The translations under genes and the position numbers were made by a program. This document shows, piece by piece, positions 27,541 to 35,260 of a stretch of DNA of 64,000 nt. The stretch comes from Prevotellaceae bacterium UBA2738 (GTDB lineage: Bacteria; Bacteroidota; Bacteroidia; Bacteroidales; Bacteroidaceae). The notes under the pieces were generated by a model. That model did not search any database. It saw nothing but the letters and a program-made list of their open reading frames with translations, and was not told the origin of the DNA. The stretch lies in assembly GCA_002353585.1 (NCBI GenBank), contig DEJW01000005.1, positions 1,031 through 65,030 of the forward strand, in the 5' to 3' direction. Each line of letters opens with the position of its first letter. The first letter of the stretch is position 1.

Positions 27541-28587
27541 ATGGAAATAGCCAAGTTAGGAGAATTCGGTCTGATAGACCACCTTACAAAAGACATACAA
27601 CCCAAGAACCCATCAACCATCAAGGGCGTTGGTGACGATTGTGCCGTATTGCATTTTGCCGATACCGAGACCCTTGTAACATCTGATATGCTGATGGAGG
27701 GCATACACTTCGACCTTACCTATGTTGACATGAAGCACTTAGGCTATAAGTCGGCTATGGTCAATATCAGCGACATATTCGCTATGGGCGGTTCGCCAAA
27801 GCAGATTGTGGTCTCTCTTGCCATATCCAAGCGCTTTCAGGTTGAGGATATACAGGACTTTTACGACGGACTGAAGATGGCTTGCGACAAGTGGCAGGTT
27901 GACATCGTTGGAGGCGATACCACCTCGTCAAAGACTGGTCTCGCTATCTCTATCACCTGCATAGGTGAGGCTAAGAAGGAAGACATCATCTATCGTGATG
28001 GTGCCAAGGACACCGATTTGATTTGCGTCTCTGGCGACCTTGGAGCAGCTTATATGGGACTGCAGTTGCTCGAACGCGAGAAGAATGTTTATTACCAGCA
28101 GTTGCAGGAAGGCAAACTGAGCAAGGATGAGCCTTGGAATCCAGACTTTGCAGGCAAGGAGTACCTTATTCAGCGCCAGTTGCAGACTGAGGCTCGTGGC
28201 GATATTATCAAGAAGCTGCGTGAGTCAGGTATCCGTCCTACCTCTATGATGGATATCTCTGACGGCTTGTCTTCTGAGCTTCACCACATCTGCAAGCAGT
28301 CGGGCACAGGATGCCGAGTGTATGAAAACACCCTGCCTATAGACTATCAGACGGCTCTGATGGCTGAGGAACTCAATATGAATGTCACCACATGTGCACT
28401 TAACGGAGGTGAAGACTACGAATTGCTCTTCACCTGCCCTATCGGCGATAATGACAAACTCCAGAGTATGGAGGGTATAAAGGTGATAGGCTATATGACC
28501 AAACCCGACTTCGGACTCAAGCTCATAGCTCGTGACGGAGGCGAGTTTGAACTCCTTGCTCAGGGATGGAACCATGCGAGAGATTAA
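27541..28587 (+). CDS. thiL: Thiamine-monophosphate kinase
   Basis: ATP-dependent last step to thiamine diphosphate. 348 aa of the AIR synthase-like fold. Seen: GEFGLIDHL, GVGDDCAVL (Mg-binding Asp pair), TSDMLMEGIHFDL, NISDIFAMGG, VGGDTTSSKTGLAISIT, and MMDISDGLSSELHHI with GGEDYELLFT near the C-terminus. Part of the lpxK-PNP-thiL unit. No TPP riboswitch is seen upstream. Confidence 0.94.
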   Translation: MEIAKLGEFGLIDHLTKDIQPKNPSTIKGVGDDCAVLHFADTETLVTSDMLMEGIHFDLTYVDMKHLGYKSAMVNISDIFAMGGSPKQIVVSLAISKRFQVEDIQDFYDGLKMACDKWQVDIVGGDTTSSKTGLAISITCIGEAKKEDIIYRDGAKDTDLICVSGDLGAAYMGLQLLEREKNVYYQQLQEGKLSKDEPWNPDFAGKEYLIQRQLQTEARGDIIKKLRESGIRPTSMMDISDGLSSELHHICKQSGTGCRVYENTLPIDYQTALMAEELNMNVTTCALNGGEDYELLFTCPIGDNDKLQSMEGIKVIGYMTKPDFGLKLIARDGGEFELLAQGWNHARD

Positions 28588-28590
28588 TAA

Positions 28591-28611
28591 TAATTAGTAA
28601 TTAGTAATTAG
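28591..28611 (+). repeat. Three perfect tandem TAATTAG repeats
   Basis: A 7-bp unit repeated at 28591, 28598 and 28605, just after the thiL stop. Homeodomain-like AT-rich sequence; no function known here. Confidence 0.7.
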
Positions 28612-28628
28612 AAATTAAAAGTTCAGTA

Positions 28629-28645
28629 TTTGAATTAAATTCAAA
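28629..28645. promoter_or_regulatory. Perfect palindrome upstream of the nucleotidyltransferase gene
   Basis: TTTGAATT-A-AATTCAAA, 8-bp arms with a 1-bp centre, ending 14 bp before the ATG at 28660. Could be an operator or a translation-affecting hairpin. Confidence 0.4.
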
Positions 28646-28659
28646 AAAAATAATACATT

Positions 28660-29583
28660 ATGAAACCAACACTTTTTCTCCTTGCTGCAGGAATGGGAAG
28701 CCGCTACGGTGGCTTAAAGCAGCTTGATGGCGTAGGTCCTAATGGTGAGACCATCATGGACTATAGTATTTATGATGCAATACAGGCTGGCTTCGGCAAG
28801 GTTGTATGGGTTATCCGTAAGGATTTCGAACAGCAGTTCCGTGAGCAGATACTGTCTAAATACGAAGGCAAGATACAGTGCGAACTGTGTTTTCAGGAGC
28901 TTGATGCCCTGCCAGCAGGTTTCAGCGTGCCAGAAGGCAGACAGAAGCCTTGGGGCACCAACCACGCCATCCTCATGGGTAAGGACGTGATAAAGGAGCC
29001 TTTCTGCGTCATCAACTGCGACGATTTCTATAATCGTGACTGCTTCATGGTGATAGGCAAATATCTCTCTTCTCTGCCTGCAGATGCCAAGGGCAAGTAT
29101 GCTATGGTAGGTTTCCGCATCGGCAACACCCTCTCTGAGAATGGTACCGTTTCACGCGGTTTGTGTTCTAAGGATGCTGAGGGCAACCTCACCACCTGCG
29201 TTGAGCGCACCAAGATAGCACGTCAGGCTGATGGTTCAGTGGCTTATCGTAAGGACAACAAGGAAGACGGCGACTGGGTAAACGTAGATGAGAACAGTCC
29301 TGTGAGCATGAATGTGTGGGGTTTCACTCCTGACTACTTTGAGTATTCAGAGCAGATGTTCAAGGAGTTCCTCTCTGACCCAGCCAATATGTCTAATCCC
29401 AAGTCGGAGTTCTTCATCCCTATGGTAGTCAACAAGATGATAAACGACGGCACAGCTACCTGTAAGGTGCTCGACACTACCTCTAAGTGGTTTGGAGTAA
29501 CATATTCCGAGGACCGTCCTGACACCGTTGCTCGTATAGCAAAACTCGTGGCTGACGGTGTATATCCACAAAAACTCTTTTAA
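28660..29583 (+). CDS. Sugar-phosphate nucleotidyltransferase family protein
   Basis: 307 aa with the NTP_transferase fold: LFLLAAGMGSRYGGLKQLDG (glycine-rich nucleotide loop with Arg and Lys), PWGTNHAILMGKDVI, and the metal-binding CVINCDDFYNRD near residue 125. Such enzymes make NDP-sugars, but the specific sugar is not evident. In Bacteroidetes this family is usually annotated only generally. It is followed immediately by nrnA with a 0-bp gap. Confidence 0.85.
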   Translation: MKPTLFLLAAGMGSRYGGLKQLDGVGPNGETIMDYSIYDAIQAGFGKVVWVIRKDFEQQFREQILSKYEGKIQCELCFQELDALPAGFSVPEGRQKPWGTNHAILMGKDVIKEPFCVINCDDFYNRDCFMVIGKYLSSLPADAKGKYAMVGFRIGNTLSENGTVSRGLCSKDAEGNLTTCVERTKIARQADGSVAYRKDNKEDGDWVNVDENSPVSMNVWGFTPDYFEYSEQMFKEFLSDPANMSNPKSEFFIPMVVNKMINDGTATCKVLDTTSKWFGVTYSEDRPDTVARIAKLVADGVYPQKLF

Positions 29584-30618
29584 ATGAATATTGACTTACT
29601 GACAAATGACGAGGTTGCGAGTCTGCGCAGCCTCGTCAATAACTCTACAAACATAGTAAACATCTGTCACACCAATGCCGATGGCGATGCTCTCGGCTCA
29701 GTCCTTGCGTGGGCAGAATACCTCAAGCAGCAAGGCAAGGACGTCACAGTCATAGTGCCTGATATGTATCCTGACTTCCTTCAGTGGTTGCCAGGCACAC
29801 AGAGCATCGTGCGCTTCGACAAGAAGAAAGATGAGGCAACCCAACTGTTGAAGGATGCCGACCTCGTTTGCTGTATGGACTTCAATACCCTCTCGCGCTC
29901 TTCTGAAGAGATAGAGCGGGTTTTGCTCGAAGCCCATAAGCCCCTTCTGCTCATTGACCATCACCTCTCCCCCAGCAACAATTATGAACTGTCACTCTCC
30001 TATCCTACTATGAGCAGTACGGCAGAGGTGGTTTTTCGCTTGATATGGCAACTTGGTGGCTATGAGAGTATGACCAGGAATATGGCTGTCAATATTTATT
30101 GTGGTATGATGACCGACACAGGTGGTTTCACCTTCAATTCCTCTCGTCCTGAGATATTCTTCATCATCTCTCAGCTCATAGCCAGAGGTATAGACAAGGA
30201 CAAAATCTATAGGAATATCTATCATGTGTTTAGTGTTGACCGTCTGCGACTTACGGGTTATATCCTCTATCAGAAGATGAAGGTGCTCACCCCTCTTCGT
30301 GCGTCCTATTACACTATCTCGCGCGAAGAGCAGAAACGCTTCCATTTCATAAAAGGCGATGCAGAGGGATTGGTCAATCTCCCACTCCAGATTAAGGGTC
30401 ACCGACTCTCTATCTCTATGCGTGAAGACACGGAGAAAGACAACCTCATCTGGATTAGTCTCAGGTCTGTTGACGATTTCCCCTGCAACAAAATGGCTGA
30501 GGAGTTCTTCAATGGCGGAGGACATAAGAATGCCTCTGGTGGCAAACTCTACTGTTCACTCGACGAAGCAGAGAAAATAGCTCGCAAGGCAATACAGGCA
30601 TACGCAAAAATGTTATAA
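29584..30618 (+). CDS. nrnA: Bifunctional oligoribonuclease / PAP phosphatase NrnA (DHH family)
   Basis: Degrades nanoRNAs and 3'-phosphoadenosine 5'-phosphate. 344 aa with DHH motifs: CHTNADGDALGSVLAW (residues 25-40), CCMDFNTLSRSSE, LLIDHHLSPSNNY, TDTGGF, and the DHHA1 motif GGGHKNASGGKL near the C-terminus. It abuts the upstream nucleotidyltransferase (29584 is the next base) and ends in a clear terminator. Last core gene before the accessory island. Confidence 0.93.
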   Translation: MNIDLLTNDEVASLRSLVNNSTNIVNICHTNADGDALGSVLAWAEYLKQQGKDVTVIVPDMYPDFLQWLPGTQSIVRFDKKKDEATQLLKDADLVCCMDFNTLSRSSEEIERVLLEAHKPLLLIDHHLSPSNNYELSLSYPTMSSTAEVVFRLIWQLGGYESMTRNMAVNIYCGMMTDTGGFTFNSSRPEIFFIISQLIARGIDKDKIYRNIYHVFSVDRLRLTGYILYQKMKVLTPLRASYYTISREEQKRFHFIKGDAEGLVNLPLQIKGHRLSISMREDTEKDNLIWISLRSVDDFPCNKMAEEFFNGGGHKNASGGKLYCSLDEAEKIARKAIQAYAKML

Positions 30619-30624
30619 AAAAAG

Positions 30625-30659
30625 AATAGTGGTTGGCTTCTTATCGGTCAACCACTATT
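30625..30659 (+). terminator. Terminator after nrnA
   Basis: Perfect 11-bp stem AATAGTGGTTG (30625-30635) / CAACCACTATT (30649-30659) with a 13-nt loop, then GTTTCTC. The trailing T run is weak on the plus strand; on the minus strand CTTTTTTT follows, so it can also stop transcripts from the island. Confidence 0.75.
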
Positions 30660-30731
30660 GTTTCTCATAAAGTCCTTTTCGCATTATGAAAATACCATAA
30701 TGGTAAATCCATAATGCTGTAGATAGATTTT

Positions 30732-31283
30732 TTACTTCACCACTTTCCTTGTGGTTCCGTCACTCATCTTGAGGATGTTCAATCCCTTTTGAGGCTGAGA
30801 GAACTGCTTGCCATCGAGGGAATAATATTTCGCTTCATTAGTATTAGAAGCGGAAACATCTTTAACTGCCGTTTCATCCATCTCTACTATATTTACAAAG
30901 TTCTTCCAACCAGTTGTAGAAAGATACTTGTCTTTCGTACCAAAAGGAACATACAGTGTAGCATTAGAATAGTTCGAATTATCGAAGTTTGAACCTATAA
31001 CGCTTGCAGGCTCCTCTATGTAACTACATACCGATGTCAGTCCTGAGCAACCTGAGAAAGCATGATATTCTATGCTTGTCACGCTGTTAGGGATAGTGAT
31101 AGAGGTCAGTCCTGAGCAACCAGAGAAAGCCCATTCTCCTATGCTCGTCACGCTATTAGGGATGGTTATAGAGGTCAGTCCTGAGCAACCATCGAAAGCA
31201 TAATTTCCAATGCTCGTCACACTGTTAGGGATGGTAATAGAGGTCAGTCCTGAGCAATATTTGTATTTACAAATCGTTTTATA
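30732..31283 (-). pseudogene. Truncated BspA-like leucine-rich repeat surface protein
   Basis: A 5'-truncated gene. The open frame contains about three and a half BspA-type (LRR_5) repeats of 23 residues ([17 protein letters not shown]), encoded by near-identical 69-bp units, then a region ending in [19 protein letters not shown] and RKVVK, which resembles the C-terminal sorting domains of T9SS type A cargo. No start codon or signal peptide: the frame opens at a stop (31284-31286) a few codons beyond the last repeat, beside a small palindrome ATTTGT/ACAAAT (31259-31274). The intact gene would encode a secreted adhesin-like protein. Confidence 0.8.
31036..31256 (-). repeat. 69-bp tandem repeats encoding BspA-type LRRs
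   Basis: The phrase GTCAGTCCTGAGCAA recurs at 31036, 31105, 31174 and 31243, exactly 69 bp apart (23 codons). Confidence 0.9.
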
Positions 31284-31400
31284 TCAACAACTTGCAAATT
31301 AAACGGTAGAAAAGTGATCACGCAGATTCTATAGATGGGAGAAATGATGAAAATTTAACGTTTTTAACTTTTATTAGGGCCCCCTGAATTCAAATTAATA

Positions 31401-31428
31401 ACACAACAACTTTATAATTGTTTTGTTC
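31401..31428. promoter_or_regulatory. Imperfect inverted repeat, possible sigma-54 activator site
   Basis: AACACAACAA (31401-31410) and TTGTTTTGTT (31419-31428) pair at 9 of 10 positions with an 8-bp spacer. Its centre lies about 95 bp upstream of the start expected from the sigma-54 promoter at 31483, the usual enhancer distance. Confidence 0.4.
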
Positions 31429-31482
31429 TCTCCATATTTCTGTCTGTATAATTCGACTGTCATTTTGTTACTTTGCAATAGC

Positions 31483-31498
31483 TGGCACGGCTCTTGCA
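31483..31498 (+). promoter_or_regulatory. Sigma-54 (RpoN) promoter
   Basis: TGGCACG-GCTC-TTGCA matches the -24/-12 consensus TGGCACG-N4-TTGC(A/T) at every position. It drives toward the GIY-YIG gene 142 bp downstream. No Bacteroidetes housekeeping promoter competes at the expected spacing. The remaining 31284-31639 sequence shows no gene. Confidence 0.7.
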
Positions 31499-31639
31499 TA
31501 ATGCATATTGTGTATTGGGCACTCACGAGCCTATGATTTTATATCAGGATAACGTGACTGGGCTTTTTTTGACGCTTCCCCCATGAAAAACTGAAGATAA
31601 GAGATAATAAACTTGTTTAACTATTAGGGTAAAAAGATT

Positions 31640-31894
31640 ATGGCTGAAAGAGACACTATCAAATACCAAATAAAAGATGGTAACGAGATTGTTTATTACG
31701 GCATAACTAACGACCTGGAACGTCGCGAGCAGGAACATCGTAGTGAGGGTATGGACTTCACTTCTATCGAAAAGATAGGAAATGTTACAACTCGTGACGC
31801 AGCTGGCGATTGGGAAGAAGAACGCATTAAGCATTACATGAGCCAGCATAGTGGTCGTAGGCCAAGATACAATCAAAACGATACTGGTAAGTAA
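31640..31894 (+). CDS. Solo GIY-YIG domain protein (84 aa)
   Basis: A small protein that appears to be just one GIY-YIG nuclease-like domain: IKYQI (GIY position), VYYGITNDLERREQEH (YIG plus the conserved Arg helix), the Glu-containing DWEEERIKHYMSQH, and the terminal GRRPRYN that often closes the fold. Catalytic competence is uncertain, since the first motif is degenerate (KYQI). It stands alone behind a sigma-54 promoter and ahead of its own terminator. It could be a nuclease, a nucleic-acid binding remnant or a small mobile-element product. Domain call moderate, role unknown. Confidence 0.7.
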   Translation: MAERDTIKYQIKDGNEIVYYGITNDLERREQEHRSEGMDFTSIEKIGNVTTRDAAGDWEEERIKHYMSQHSGRRPRYNQNDTGK

Positions 31895-31911
31895 AGATTT
31901 TAATGTTCTTT

Positions 31912-31990
31912 GCTCACATCGTGTAGCAGCACGATAAAGAGCCTTATCAAACGACTGTCGGCATGCACCACGGCAGTCGCTATTTTTATA
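31912..31990 (+). terminator. Hairpin pair and terminator after the GIY-YIG gene
   Basis: A first hairpin ATCGTG/CACGAT (31918-31935, with outer GCTC/GAGC) is followed by a 9-bp stem with one G-U pair (31952-31960 / 31971-31979) and then CTATTTTTAT, a good intrinsic terminator. Confidence 0.75.
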
Positions 31991-32232
31991 AATGTTGTTT
32001 GATTTATTTTATTGTATATAATTGTGCCACACATCTGACTAAAGAAGCTACAACTGCATTACGCAAGGTTAATATAATTGTAATCTCAATTATTGCGTGA
32101 CGCTCTTATATAGGGGGAACGCCACGGATTTCAGGGTTTTAACGTATATTGTCACCATCTTTTAATTTGTTTTCAATTATTTCGATTCGTATCATGAACT
32201 ATTTGCACGAACTTTAATGTCCAAACCATAAG
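31991..32232. other. Non-coding stretch between the GIY-YIG terminator and the HATPase fragment
   Basis: AT-rich, with no credible gene. It contains a split inverted repeat ACGCAA (32061-32066) / TTGCGT (32093-32098) with inner AATT pairing. Nothing else is recognised. Confidence 0.5.
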
Positions 32233-32604
32233 TTATTCAGATATAACCCACTTTCTCAAGATGTCTTTGCCTTCATGCTTCAAAATACCTTTCTTCTCCA
32301 AAGCAGAAAGGTCACGTTCGATGGTGCGCTGGCTCACCGACAAAGTCTCCGACACGTCTCCGTCATAGTCTCCGACATTTTGTGTGTCGGAGGAGGCGAA
32401 GATAACGGTCTGGAATTGGGTCGGAGTAGATTTGAACTTGGGCTTTAGCTCGTCCTTATAACCTTCCAAGGCTTTGGTCTCATTACAGATGCGTGTGAGT
32501 CCACTGCCTCGTTTCTCCATGTAGTCAAGTTGAGCCATTACGTTTGCAAGTATGGGATTGCGCCTTTCAGAAGACACATCTTTGATGTCCAAATCCTGTG
32601 TCCT
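32233..32604 (-). pseudogene. C-terminal fragment of an AlbA/HATPase_c_4-type ATP-binding regulator
   Basis: About 120 residues matching the end of a family with Schlafen AlbA_2, HATPase_c_4 and winged-helix domains: SSERRNPILANVMAQLDYMEKRGSGL is the tail of the HATPase-like part, and VSETLSVSQRTIERDLSALEKKGIL is the HTH. The frame opens at a stop codon (32605-32607) with no ATG, and full-length members are around 400-500 aa, so the N-terminal three quarters are missing. It begins 12 bp after the stop of the pfkB gene, which probably marks the rearrangement point. Confidence 0.75.
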
Positions 32605-32615
32605 TTATTGTTTCA

Positions 32616-33509
32616 TTACTGCATCATGCCTCGCGCCCCTTCATAAGAGCAACTCTCAGCACCTACTTTCTGTGCTTCATTTAGAGCTGTTTCCAAATCT
32701 GATTCTAAGAGATTGCATATTCCGAACATTACTTTGTTTTTGAACAAATTATTAATCAAGGCAGCCGCTGTCCAGTCACCCGCACCAGCTGTATCCACCA
32801 CTTTTTCATTTGCAATAGGTTCCAAGTGCTTCCAATCGCCACTCAAGCGGTAGCTCAAGCCCTTTGCTCCTTGCGTCTGGATAAACAGCTTATCCTTATA
32901 GTCTTTAAACTGGTTAATCTCTTTTATCCTCTGTTCCGAGAACTTGACTATATCAGACACCTCAACACATTTGTAGAACAGGCTGACATTACCTCCTCTG
33001 CTAGAAGGCTCAAAGAATATCACCGAACCCTTTTCCTTGAATGTAGTGGCTAGCTTCAAGATCGCGGGTGAAACCCTGTCAAAGAAGAATACCTTTGGCA
33101 CAAAGTCTATCCTCTCAATCACCCCATTTGCCTGTTTCAGCGTCAGCGACTTGAAGTCCAGATAGAACCGTCCGATATTGTTGCGCGATTCAAACTTATG
33201 CGTGGGAATACCGTCCTTGTTAATGAAGTTACGCTGCACGATCACCGGTGTCTTACCGTCTTGGGTAGAGACAAAATCAGTGTGTACGCGGTGCTTTTTC
33301 ATGTCATCCAGCACTCTCACCCCGTCTTTCGTCCCATCCAAACGGGCTATGGGATAAGCATCCCAACCCATGTGGGAGAGAATCATCATCACATTACCGC
33401 ATGTGCCACCCACGTAATAGGATATAGGGACTCTTTGCCCGTCCCATATCAAAACATCCAGGCAAATCAGACCTGCTCCAACTACTATATTATTTGTTTC
33501 AAGTTTCAT
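32616..33509 (-). CDS. PfkB/ribokinase family carbohydrate kinase
   Basis: 297-aa sugar or nucleoside kinase. The N-terminal glycine motif YYVGGTCGNVMMILSHMGWD and the C-terminal PfkB signature DTAGAGDWTAAAL with the catalytic Asp (about residue 245) are clear. Substrate unknown; the sequence is not close to any standard ribokinase or fructokinase I can name. It lies 31 bp downstream of abiEii and may be read from the same transcript. Short CTTGAAA-like direct repeats surround its start codon. Confidence 0.85.
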   Translation of the reverse strand: MKLETNNIVVGAGLICLDVLIWDGQRVPISYYVGGTCGNVMMILSHMGWDAYPIARLDGTKDGVRVLDDMKKHRVHTDFVSTQDGKTPVIVQRNFINKDGIPTHKFESRNNIGRFYLDFKSLTLKQANGVIERIDFVPKVFFFDRVSPAILKLATTFKEKGSVIFFEPSSRGGNVSLFYKCVEVSDIVKFSEQRIKEINQFKDYKDKLFIQTQGAKGLSYRLSGDWKHLEPIANEKVVDTAGAGDWTAAALINNLFKNKVMFGICNLLESDLETALNEAQKVGAESCSYEGARGMMQ

Positions 33510-33545
33510 GATTCAAGTTTCAAAATTCAAGTTTCAAGATTCAAA
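33499..33545. repeat. TTCAAG-type short direct repeats around the pfkB start
   Basis: TTTCAAG/ATTCAAG units repeat about six times across the start codon of the kinase and the stop region of abiEii. They could come from slippage and might shift translation; no function is shown. Confidence 0.45.
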
Positions 33546-34344
33546 CTACAGGATTAAGCCTCTCCACCAATTCCGCTTTCACCTTTTCCCACGCCACCTG
33601 AGGGTCATACTCCACCTGTGGCCCAAGAATCATTTCCGTGTCCGTCAAGAATTCCTCATCCTGTAGTTTCCCGTCCATATTCAACAAAAACTCTTTGTAT
33701 GTTGGCAAGTGAGACGCTGTAAAGCCCAGATACCGCTCATAGCTCTCCATCACTTTCACTTTATTCAACTCAGGGCGCATTGACAGAATCTTCCACAGGT
33801 CAAACAAATCACGTCCTTTTCTCCGCTGATACACAGCCCTCAGTTTCGTCCCTGTCAACTCTGCTAACTCATAGGTCAGCACCTCGCATGTACCTTTGAA
33901 CCACGTACTATTCACTTCAAAAGGCTCTCTTACCATTGGATATACCGAGAAATGCTCCTTGCAGTTAATCTCCACCTTCAAGTGAATCTCCCCCGCATCC
34001 ATATCCGTCGGTTGCACCTTGAACACCAGCGTATTGTTGTGCTTCTTCTGCTTCACCACCGGCTCACCCAGCCAAGCCAAAGCATCCCGCAGATGGTCAA
34101 TCGTCTCTTTGATGGGTTCCGCCTGCACTTGTACAAGGTCGATGTCTTCCGAGTATCTGGGCTGCGGCTTCAGATACAGCTTACCTAATGCCGTGCCGCC
34201 TCTGAATGCCAGATGCTCCGCAAGAAATGCATCGCTATAGATAGACACTAACGCACGGCAGACTATCAAATCCTGTTCGATGAATTTATTCACCACCCAC
34301 GGGGCCTGCTCGCTCCATTCCGTAATATATCGCTCTGGTATCAT
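33541..34344 (-). CDS. abiEii: AbiEii-type nucleotidyltransferase toxin
   Basis: 267-aa toxin of the AbiE type IV toxin-antitoxin and abortive-infection family. The nucleotidyltransferase-like core is clear: AFRGGTALGKLYL (GGTALGK at 49-55) and YSEDIDLVQV (Asp-x-Asp at 68-70), with KLRAVYQRRKGRDLFDLW further on. Members block growth by modifying RNA, which stops phage replication. It overlaps abiEi by four bases (ATGA), the standard arrangement with the antitoxin first. Confidence 0.9.
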   Translation of the reverse strand: MIPERYITEWSEQAPWVVNKFIEQDLIVCRALVSIYSDAFLAEHLAFRGGTALGKLYLKPQPRYSEDIDLVQVQAEPIKETIDHLRDALAWLGEPVVKQKKHNNTLVFKVQPTDMDAGEIHLKVEINCKEHFSVYPMVREPFEVNSTWFKGTCEVLTYELAELTGTKLRAVYQRRKGRDLFDLWKILSMRPELNKVKVMESYERYLGFTASHLPTYKEFLLNMDGKLQDEEFLTDTEMILGPQVEYDPQVAWEKVKAELVERLNPVV

Positions 34345-35147
34345 AACTCGTCAATCTCTATGGTTTCGTTCACAATAATTCTCCACTTGGCGTTTCTTTC
34401 GCCCCCCTCGCTACTCTTTCCAGCCTTTAAAGGCACATACTGGAGTGCGAAACCGGAACACTTCAACAGACTGTACACCGACTCTGCCGCTTCTCCTTCC
34501 TCCAGCACCTCGTCCAGAATGTAGCCCAGACGTTGCAGACTGGTTACAGGCACTTCCTTCACGAAGTCAGCCCCTAAACGCCCGAAATCCAGTTTCTCAG
34601 CCAGTTCAGCCAGAACAGTGGCTGCCCGCGAAACGCTCCCTGTCTTTGCCTGATACGTAAGCAAATCCACTGCCGTCAGTTCAGGACACGACACGTTAAT
34701 GTAGCCCGTCCGCGTCTGCCGTCTCTCCACATATGTCTCAGGAATATGACTTTTGCAGAAATAATGCGTAAGGTACTTCTCTCCCTTCTTGTCGCGCATG
34801 GCGGGAGGCTCTATCATCACGCTGAACCGCAGCGGAACCTGATGCGAAGCTCCGTGATAACTTGCCGCACTCAACAGAGCCACATAGTATTTGCGTCCCA
34901 GATGGTGCATCATGTCGTCTAAGTAAAACGACTGCGGCACAGCCCCGCGCAGCACATACTCATCTGGCACAATGACGTAGAAGCCGCGCATGGGCGACAT
35001 AATCCGTCTCTTGCTCACCTCCCTGGTCAGAGCACGCGCAATGCTACCAGCGCTCATTTCAGAAAATACCTGCGCCACCTCATTGTGTGTGAAGGTGTAA
35101 TTGCCTCTAAGCGGCTTATCATATATCCAGTTTGCAATGCTTGCCAT
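34341..35147 (-). CDS. abiEi: AbiEi-type antitoxin / transcriptional regulator
   Basis: 268 aa. The N-terminal winged-helix segment (FTHNEVAQVFSEMSAGSIARALTREVSKRRI, about residues 20-50) and the family block YYVALLSAASYHGASHQ near residue 88 identify AbiEi. These antitoxins neutralise AbiEii without a stable complex and repress their own promoter by binding inverted repeats; a matching inverted repeat lies between the -33 and -7 boxes just upstream. Coupled to abiEii. Confidence 0.9.
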   Translation of the reverse strand: MASIANWIYDKPLRGNYTFTHNEVAQVFSEMSAGSIARALTREVSKRRIMSPMRGFYVIVPDEYVLRGAVPQSFYLDDMMHHLGRKYYVALLSAASYHGASHQVPLRFSVMIEPPAMRDKKGEKYLTHYFCKSHIPETYVERRQTRTGYINVSCPELTAVDLLTYQAKTGSVSRAATVLAELAEKLDFGRLGADFVKEVPVTSLQRLGYILDEVLEEGEAAESVYSLLKCSGFALQYVPLKAGKSSEGGERNAKWRIIVNETIEIDEL

Positions 35148-35172
35148 TATCTCGCATTCATTATTTTGTTTG

Positions 35173-35204
35173 CAAAGATAGACATTTTTTGTCTAACTAC
35201 GCAA
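35173..35204 (-). promoter_or_regulatory. abiE promoter with embedded operator
   Basis: Minus-strand TTG (35202-35204), 21 bp, TATCTTTG (35173-35180). The inverted repeat AGACA-TTTTT-TGTCT (35180-35194) fills the space between the two boxes, fitting AbiEi autorepression. Confidence 0.65.
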
Positions 35205-35260
35205 ATCAATAACGATAATCTGATCTTTTTATTGTAGCTTATTTATATTTTTGACCTGAA

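Noticed and set aside
30732..31220. Intact 162-aa BspA-like gene starting at 31220
   Set aside because: The apparent start is a GTG valine codon inside an LRR repeat; no signal peptide or true start exists.
32233..32592. Intact 119-aa HTH protein
   Set aside because: The TTG start lies within the conserved HATPase tail and a stop sits four codons upstream, so it is a fragment.
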